From an uncultured Desulfovibrio sp. (lineage in GTDB: Bacteria; Desulfobacterota; Desulfovibrionia; Desulfovibrionales; Desulfovibrionaceae): a stretch of DNA of 10,472 nt. The notes beneath the pieces are model-generated. The model did not search any database. It had not been told where the DNA came from and saw only the letters and a program-made list of their open reading frames with translations. Location: positions 1 to 10,472 of the forward strand of contig CAMWTD010000051.1 of assembly GCA_947177085.1 (NCBI GenBank), in the 5' to 3' direction. This document shows, in pieces, positions 5,636 to 10,472 of this stretch. The position numbers were made by a program, and so were the translations under genes. The first letter of the stretch is position 1, and each line of letters opens with the position of its first letter.

Positions 5636-5953
5636 CTACACGCAGCCGGTGGGCTTGGGCAGGCCAGCCATCTTGCAGGCGCCCTTGCCGGGGCCGGAGG
5701 GGAAGAGTTCGTACACTTCCTTCAGCTTGTAGCCGGTATTCTTGGAAAGGATGCGCACCATGGGCGCGATCCCGTTCTTGCGGTAATAGTCCTGGAGGAA
5801 ATCGAGGATCTTCTGGTGATCGGGGGTAATATCGCTGATGCCCTCGGATTCCTTCACATATTCCAGCCATTCCGGGCACCAGTCATCGAAGCGGAGCAGA
5901 AAGCCGTCTTCGTCAACTTCGAAGCTTTTCCCTTTAAAGGTGATCTCAGCCAT
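5636..5953 (-). CDS. dsrC: DsrC sulfur-carrier protein, upstream copy
   Basis: A 105-residue full-length DsrC, first of the tandem pair. C93 and C104 of the mobile arm are intact, so it should be competent for trisulfide formation. At its six variable sites it has S10, R21, S40, D41, I49 and V80, closer to what I recall of the D. vulgaris protein than the downstream copy, so it may be the ancestral form (inference). By hand count the two genes differ at about 39 of 318 bases but only 6 of 105 residues, which implies long selection to keep both functional. AAGGAGGA precedes the ATG. A promoter and foldable leader lie upstream (6001-6129). No dsrAB, dsrD or dsrMKJOP gene is present, which fits the off-cluster location of dsrC in many Desulfovibrio. 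Confidence 0.95.
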   Translation of the reverse strand: MAEITFKGKSFEVDEDGFLLRFDDWCPEWLEYVKESEGISDITPDHQKILDFLQDYYRKNGIAPMVRILSKNTGYKLKEVYELFPSGPGKGACKMAGLPKPTGCV

Positions 5954-6000
5954 GCGTGTCCTCCTTGGACAGATAGTCTCACTCGACGGGACGGGATTGC

Positions 6001-6054
6001 CCTGACGTCGGCCAGCCGGAACCCATATCCGGCCGAGTTCCCCACTTGGTCAGG
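6001..6054 (-). promoter_or_regulatory. Foldable 5' leader of the dsrC pair
   Basis: Outer arms CCTGAC (6001-6006) and GTCAGG (6049-6054) enclose an inner 6-bp stem GCCGGA (6015-6020) / TCCGGC (6028-6033) with a 7-nt loop. It lies between the predicted promoter and the first dsrC, inside the expected untranslated leader of about 120 nt. It may stabilise the mRNA or control translation. It matches no riboswitch class I recognise. Confidence 0.35.
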
Positions 6055-6080
6055 CGGCGTTCTGCCGCAGGTACACAAGC

Positions 6081-6109
6081 GTTATGGCATAAAAAATCCC
6101 AGCTTGCAA
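6081..6109 (-). promoter_or_regulatory. Predicted promoter of the dsrC pair
   Basis: On the minus strand TTGCAA (-35, 6109-6104) and CATAAC (-10, 6086-6081) are separated by exactly 17 nt, with an AT-rich spacer that stands out in this GC-rich area. Each hexamer matches the sigma70 consensus at four of six positions. The -35 lies within the palindrome GCTTGCAAGC (6102-6111). Confidence 0.45.
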
Positions 6110-6110
6110 G

Positions 6111-6129
6111 CACGTCCCGGAATGACGTG
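6111..6129. promoter_or_regulatory. Inverted repeat beside the dsrC promoter, possible operator
   Basis: CACGTC (6111-6116) and GACGTG (6124-6129) are a perfect 6-bp inverted repeat with a 7-nt spacer. It starts one base upstream of the predicted -35, where a dimeric activator could contact polymerase. The sequence does not match FNR/CRP-type (TTGAT or TGTGA) or Rex sites that I know. Confidence 0.35.
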
Positions 6130-6153
6130 GAGTCCTTGCCGGGGGCGGCTCGC

Positions 6154-6175
6154 GGCGCGGCCCGGCGACCGCGCC
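6154..6175 (-). terminator. GC hairpin directly after the activase stop codon
   Basis: GGCGCGG and CCGCGCC pair perfectly over 7 bp with an 8-nt loop, starting at the first base after the TGA (6178-6176). No T-run follows on the minus strand, so termination would need Rho, or the hairpin may only protect the mRNA 3' end. Confidence 0.35.
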
Positions 6176-9100
6176 TCAGCCGCTGTGCGCGCCCCCCGCG
6201 GTCTCGCGCAGCCCGGCGCGCATCATGAGCTTGATGCGGTTGATCTGGTTGACCTCGCTGGCCCCGGGGTCGTAGTCGAGGGCGGTGATGGTGGCCCTGG
6301 GATAGCGGCGCTTGAGCTCCCGGATGAGGCCCTTGCCCACGATGTGGTTGGGCAGGCAGCCGAAGGGCTGCATACAGAGGATGCCGCTGACGCCGCTTTC
6401 GAGCATCCGCACCATTTCCGCGCCCAAAAGCCAGCCCTCGCCCGTCTGGTGGCCGAGGGAAATGAGGTTGCGCGTGCGGCCGCGAAGCTCGTGAAAACGC
6501 GCGGGCGCGCTGAAACGCCGGCTGCGGCGGAAGCCGTAGCGCATGGAAAGCCGCGTGAATTCCAGAAAGGCGATGCCGGCCATGGCCACGCGCGCGTCGC
6601 GTCGCGGGCCCGCCAGATGCCGGTAATTAAAGACGTGGTCATAGAAATTGTAGAGCAAAAAGTCGATGAGATCCGTCACCACGGCCTCGCCGCCCTCTTC
6701 CTCGATGATGCGCGCGGCGTTGTTGTTGGCGTCCGGGTGGTACTTGAGGAGGATCTCGCCGACGAGGCCCACGCGGGGGCGGCGCTGCTCCGTCGTGATG
6801 GGCAGGCGGTCGAATTCCCGAATCATGGCGAGCATGTTCCGCTGGAAGCGCAACACGCCGCCCGCGGCGATATTGCCCCTGGCCTTTTCCGCCCACTCGG
6901 CCGCCAGGGCCTCCACCATGCCCGGCTCGCGCTCGTAGGGGCGCAGGCGGTGCACCATGCGCATGAGCGCGTCGCCATAGTGGCCGGTCATGATCAGGCG
7001 CTTGAAGATGCGCGGCGTCAGCTTGATGCCCGGCGAGCTGATGCTGGTGGAAAAGGAGGCGATGGGGATATGCCCGAGGCCCGCGTCGTGCAGGGCCTTG
7101 CGCAAAAAGCCCACATAGTTGGTGGCGCGGCAGCCGCCGCCCGTCTGGGAGATGACAAGGGCGATCTTGTTGGTGTCGTACCGCCCGCTGAGCACGGCCT
7201 CGAGGAGCTGGCCGATGACCACGATGGCCGGGTAGCAGGCGTCGTTGTTCACATGGCGCAGCCCCAGCTCGATGGCCTTGCGGCTCACGCTGGGCAAGAG
7301 CACGGCGTCATAGCCCTCCGCGCCGAAAATCTCGGACACGAACTGGAAATGCGTGGGCGACATCTGGGGCACGAGCAGGGTGTGGGTGTGCCGCATGTCG
7401 TGGGTGAAGGCCGGGGCGTCGTCATGTTCCGAGACGGCCGGCCCGGCTTTCCGGCAGGTGGGCCGCAACGCGGGCTTCCCCGCGCGCGCGGAAGGGACTT
7501 CGCGCCCCGGCTTGGCGGCCTCGCGCCGTTCGCGCTGGTCGCGCATGGCCGCCAAAAGCGAGCGGATGCGGATGCGCGCGGGCCCAAGGTTCGCGCCTTC
7601 GTCCACCTTGATCTGGGCATAGAGGCGGCCGCCGCGGCGCACGATTTCCTCAAGCTGGTCGGCGGTCACGGCGTCGAGGCCGCAGCCAAAGGAGAGGAGC
7701 TGGAGCACGGCGAGGTTTTCGGCCGCCGTCGCCAGCGCGCCCGCGCGGTAAAGGCGGGAGTGGTAGGCCCACTGGTCCACCACGCGCAGGGGGCCCGGGT
7801 CCGGCATGAGATGCGCCACGGAATCCTCGGTGAGCACGGCCAGCCCGCAGGAGGTCACGAGCTCGGCCACGCCGTGGTGGACCTCCGGGTCGGTGTGGTA
7901 GGGATGCCCGGCGAGGATGAGGCCCATTTCGCCGCTTTCGGCCAGCTCCTTGAGGGCCGCCTCGCCCGTGGCGCGGATGTCGCGGCGGTAGGCGTCCATC
8001 TCGTCAAAGGCGGCCGCGACGGCGGCCTCCATCTCCGCTGCGGGGATGTGGGCGAAAAAGGGGATCTCGCGCAGGCGGCGCCCCAGCAGCTCGCGCTCCA
8101 GCGGCAGGAAGGAGTGGATGAGGGTGACGCCCTGCTCCTCCAAGATACCCATGTTGCGCGCCAGAAGCTCGGGATAGCCGATGACCACCGGGCAGTTGTA
8201 GCCCGCGCCGCCAAAGCCCGCGTCCTTCTGCTCGCGCTGGACGCAGGGGAAGAAGATTGTCCTGACGCCCCTGTCCACGAGGTCGCGCACATGGCCGTGG
8301 GAGAGCTTGGCGGGATAGCACACCGTCTGCGAGGGGATGGTGTCGTGCCCGCGGTAGAAAATTTCCTTGGAGGACGGCGCGGAGAGCTCCACGCGATAGC
8401 CGAGCCGCGTGAGCAGGGTGAACCAGAGCGGATAGTTCTCAAAAATGTTCAGGGCCCGCGGGATGCCGATGCTGCCGCGAGGGGCCTTGTCCGCCGCCAG
8501 CGGCACATAGGGCGCGAAAAGGCGCTCCTGCTTGTAGGCGTAGAGATTGGGGCGGCGCTGGGGCTCGTGCTCGGCGCCGCGCTCGCAACGGTTGCCGGAG
8601 ATGAAGCGGCGGCCGTCGCCAAAGCTCGTCACCGTGAGCAGGCAGGCGTTGGAGCAGCGCCGGCAGCGCGTGGTGGCCGTGCGCGCGCTGAAGGCGGCCA
8701 CCGCCTCCGGCCCGAGGAGGGCCGTCGCCGCGCCGTCCGCCGGGCCGCGCTTTTTGGCGATGAGCGCCGCGCCGAAGGCCCCCATGATGCCCGCGATGCC
8801 GGGCCGCGTCACGCGCACGCCGAGTTCCAGCTCGAGGGCGCGCAAAAGGGCGTCATTGCGGAAGGCCCCGCCCTGGGCCACCACGCAGTCGCCGAGCTCG
8901 GCCGTGTGGCTGATCTTCATCACCTTGAAGATGGCGTTGCGCACCACGGCCCAGGAAAGCCCGGCGGCGATGTCGCCCACGGCCACGCCTTCCTTCTGGG
9001 CCTGCTTGACCTTGGAATTCATGAACACCGTGCAGCGCGTGCCGAGGTCCACCGGGGAGCGCGCGGCCAGGGCCGCGGCCACGAAGTCGGCAAGCGGCAT

Positions 9101-10472
9101 GGCGAGGGACTCGGCGAAATTCTCGATGAAGGATCCGCAACCGGCGGAGCAGGCCTCGTTGAGGCTGATGCGGTCGATGACGCCCTCGCGCACCCGCATG
9201 CACTTGATGTCCTGGCCGCCGATGTCGAGGATGAAGGAGACCTTGGGCTCGAAAAAGGACGCGGCCGTGAAGTGGGCCACGGTCTCCACCTCGTCCACGT
9301 CGAGGCGCAGGGCCGCGGTGAGCAGCGCGCTGCCATAGCCCGTGGCCGCGGCCGCGCGGATGCGGAGCCCCGGCCTCTTGAGCCGGTAGATTTCGGCGAG
9401 CACGCCAAGGGCCGCGCTGAGCGGGTCGCCTTTGTTGGCCTCGTAAAAGGAATAGAGCAGCCGCCCCTCGGCGTCGATGAGCGCGGCCTTGATGGTGGTG
9501 GAGCCGCAGTCGAAGCCGAGCCACGCGTCGCCTTCCGCTTCCTCCAGCGGCACTGCGGGCACGGAATGGTCCGCATGGCGGCGGGCGAAGGCGCGGCGCT
9601 CCTCCTCATCGGCAAAGAGCGCGGGCAGGCGGCCGCAGCCCTCGGGGGGCGAGCCGTGCTCCAGCGCGTCGAGGGCGCGGGCAAAGGAAAAGTCGGGCCT
9701 TGCCATATCCCGCGCGTGCCAGGCCGCGCCGAGGGCCACGAAGAAGTGGCCGTCCCCGGGAAAGACCGCCTCGGTCATTTCCGCAAGCTGCGCCACGAAG
9801 CGCTCGCGCAGGGAGGCGAGGAAGAAGCGCGGGCCGCCGAGAAAGACCCCCTTGCCCTTGATGGGGCGCCCGCGCGCAAGGCCGCCGATGGTCTGGCCCA
9901 CCACGGCCTGCATGATGGAGGCCGCGATGTCTTCCCGGGCGCAACCCTCGTTGAGCAGGGGCAGGATGTCGCTTTTGGCGAACACGCCGCAGCGCGAGGC
10001 GATGGGATAGATGGTCTTGTGCCTGAGGGCGAGCGCGTCCAGGCCGCCCGCGTCCGTGCCGATGAAGGCCGCCATCTGGTCGATGAAGGCCCCGGTTCCG
10101 CCGGCGCAGGTCTCGTTCATGCGTTGTTCCGCGCCGCCGGTGAGGAAGATGAGCTTGGCGTCCTCGCCGCCGAGCTCGATGACGGCGTCGGCGTCCGGTA
10201 TCTTGCGGCCGATGGCGAGGCTCGAGGCGAGCACCTCCTGAATGAAGGGGAGATTCAGTTCCCCGGCGAGCGAAATGCCCCCCGAGCCGGAAATTGCCGC
10301 CCGGCAGGCGCGCCCCTCGCCGAGCGGGGCCATTTCGCGCAAAAGCGCGGCCGTGCAGCCGCGCACATCCGAGAAGTGGCGGCTGTACTTGCTGAAGATG
10401 ACGCGGTCATCCGCATCCAGCAGGACGGCCTTGACCGTGGTGGAGCCGATGTCCAGGCCCAGGTTCCAGGGG
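6176..10472 (-). CDS. Giant acyl-CoA dehydratase activase-type protein (partial, start off-window)
   Basis: At least 1431 residues; the frame is open through the right edge, so the true start lies outside. Numbering from the first whole codon, residues 1 to about 270 are a BadF/BadG/HgdC-type ATPase domain with the phosphate loop DIGSTTVKA and the cluster-type cysteines C122 (NETCAGGTG) and C161 (CGVFAKS). A second ATPase domain spans about 316-580: DCGSTTIKA, DIGGQDIKC, C441 (NEACSAGCG) and C480 (CTVFMNS). A cysteine cluster (C603, C606, C610, C629) leads into a DUF2229-type region. After a low-complexity linker (about 980-1025) comes a 2-hydroxyacyl-CoA dehydratase-like region with HVNNDACYP and, near the end, QPFGCLPNHIVGKG. 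In characterised relatives such ASKHA ATPases use ATP to drive low-potential electrons from a 4Fe-4S cluster to a dehydratase or reductase. The role of these fused forms is not established. A GTG at 10366 is not the start, because the ATPase motif lies upstream of it. Confidence 0.9.
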   Translation of the reverse strand, partial: PWNLGLDIGSTTVKAVLLDADDRVIFSKYSRHFSDVRGCTAALLREMAPLGEGRACRAAISGSGGISLAGELNLPFIQEVLASSLAIGRKIPDADAVIELGGEDAKLIFLTGGAEQRMNETCAGGTGAFIDQMAAFIGTDAGGLDALALRHKTIYPIASRCGVFAKSDILPLLNEGCAREDIAASIMQAVVGQTIGGLARGRPIKGKGVFLGGPRFFLASLRERFVAQLAEMTEAVFPGDGHFFVALGAAWHARDMARPDFSFARALDALEHGSPPEGCGRLPALFADEEERRAFARRHADHSVPAVPLEEAEGDAWLGFDCGSTTIKAALIDAEGRLLYSFYEANKGDPLSAALGVLAEIYRLKRPGLRIRAAAATGYGSALLTAALRLDVDEVETVAHFTAASFFEPKVSFILDIGGQDIKCMRVREGVIDRISLNEACSAGCGSFIENFAESLAMPLADFVAAALAARSPVDLGTRCTVFMNSKVKQAQKEGVAVGDIAAGLSWAVVRNAIFKVMKISHTAELGDCVVAQGGAFRNDALLRALELELGVRVTRPGIAGIMGAFGAALIAKKRGPADGAATALLGPEAVAAFSARTATTRCRRCSNACLLTVTSFGDGRRFISGNRCERGAEHEPQRRPNLYAYKQERLFAPYVPLAADKAPRGSIGIPRALNIFENYPLWFTLLTRLGYRVELSAPSSKEIFYRGHDTIPSQTVCYPAKLSHGHVRDLVDRGVRTIFFPCVQREQKDAGFGGAGYNCPVVIGYPELLARNMGILEEQGVTLIHSFLPLERELLGRRLREIPFFAHIPAAEMEAAVAAAFDEMDAYRRDIRATGEAALKELAESGEMGLILAGHPYHTDPEVHHGVAELVTSCGLAVLTEDSVAHLMPDPGPLRVVDQWAYHSRLYRAGALATAAENLAVLQLLSFGCGLDAVTADQLEEIVRRGGRLYAQIKVDEGANLGPARIRIRSLLAAMRDQRERREAAKPGREVPSARAGKPALRPTCRKAGPAVSEHDDAPAFTHDMRHTHTLLVPQMSPTHFQFVSEIFGAEGYDAVLLPSVSRKAIELGLRHVNNDACYPAIVVIGQLLEAVLSGRYDTNKIALVISQTGGGCRATNYVGFLRKALHDAGLGHIPIASFSTSISSPGIKLTPRIFKRLIMTGHYGDALMRMVHRLRPYEREPGMVEALAAEWAEKARGNIAAGGVLRFQRNMLAMIREFDRLPITTEQRRPRVGLVGEILLKYHPDANNNAARIIEEEGGEAVVTDLIDFLLYNFYDHVFNYRHLAGPRRDARVAMAGIAFLEFTRLSMRYGFRRSRRFSAPARFHELRGRTRNLISLGHQTGEGWLLGAEMVRMLESGVSGILCMQPFGCLPNHIVGKGLIRELKRRYPRATITALDYDPGASEVNQINRIKLMMRAGLRETAGGAHSG

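Noticed and set aside
8547..9338. Long plus-strand frame opposite the giant activase, and the similar one at 9477-10010
   Set aside because: They are antisense to clear conserved domains and have arginine-, serine- and proline-rich text typical of shadow frames in GC-rich DNA.
10364..10366. GTG at 10366 as the start of the activase
   Set aside because: The frame stays open to the window edge and the upstream residues contain the ATPase motif DIGSTTVKA, so the gene is truncated by the window.

Overview
The window looks like chromosomal DNA of a sulfate- or sulfite-reducing Desulfovibrionaceae bacterium. The best evidence is a tandem pair of genes for DsrC (the sulfur-carrier partner of dissimilatory sulfite reductase) whose products closely resemble Desulfovibrio DsrC. 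The overall high GC and a very large acyl-CoA dehydratase activase-type protein, common in strict anaerobes, agree with this. The species cannot be fixed from sequence alone.

Layout. Positions 1-735 hold no convincing intact gene. They contain several inverted repeats, an 82-bp-spaced direct repeat, a gene-remnant-like ORF encoding three 11-residue repeats, and a tiny ORF just before the next gene. Positions 736-2601 (+) encode a cobalamin-binding-type radical SAM protein with an extra Rossmann-like C-terminal domain. Its DNA is clearly more AT-rich than the genes to its right, which suggests horizontal acquisition. Positions 2602-2906 are a convergent spacer with hairpins. Two minus-strand genes follow: a small NAD(P)-binding SDR-like protein (2907-3557) and an exported staphylococcal-nuclease-like protein (3768-4280). 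A hairpin-rich divergent spacer separates the nuclease from a plus-strand gene for a small exported protein (4511-5068), which ends at a strong terminator.

A second terminator, facing the other way, closes the minus-strand dsrC pair (5285-5602 and 5636-5953). The pair lies 33 bp apart, is about 94% identical in protein, and both copies keep the two C-terminal cysteines. Upstream of the pair I see a plausible sigma70-type promoter, a CACGTC-N7-GACGTG inverted repeat beside its -35 element, and a leader that can fold. From 6176 to the right edge runs one huge minus-strand gene, truncated by the window. It encodes two BadF/BadG/HgdC-type ATPase domains, a DUF2229-type region and a C-terminal 2-hydroxyacyl-CoA dehydratase-like region.

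How the genes work together. Only the dsrC pair is an obvious operon. DsrC carries sulfite-derived sulfur between DsrAB and the membrane complex DsrMKJOP, neither of which is in the window, so this is an off-cluster dsrC locus. The giant activase is on the same strand upstream, but 222 bp and a predicted promoter separate them, so co-transcription is uncertain. The nuclease, SDR, exported protein and radical SAM genes look like independent units. I did not find a clear new multi-gene system. The best candidates for follow-up are the duplicated dsrC with its control region, and the foreign-looking radical SAM gene with the structured repeat region in front of it.
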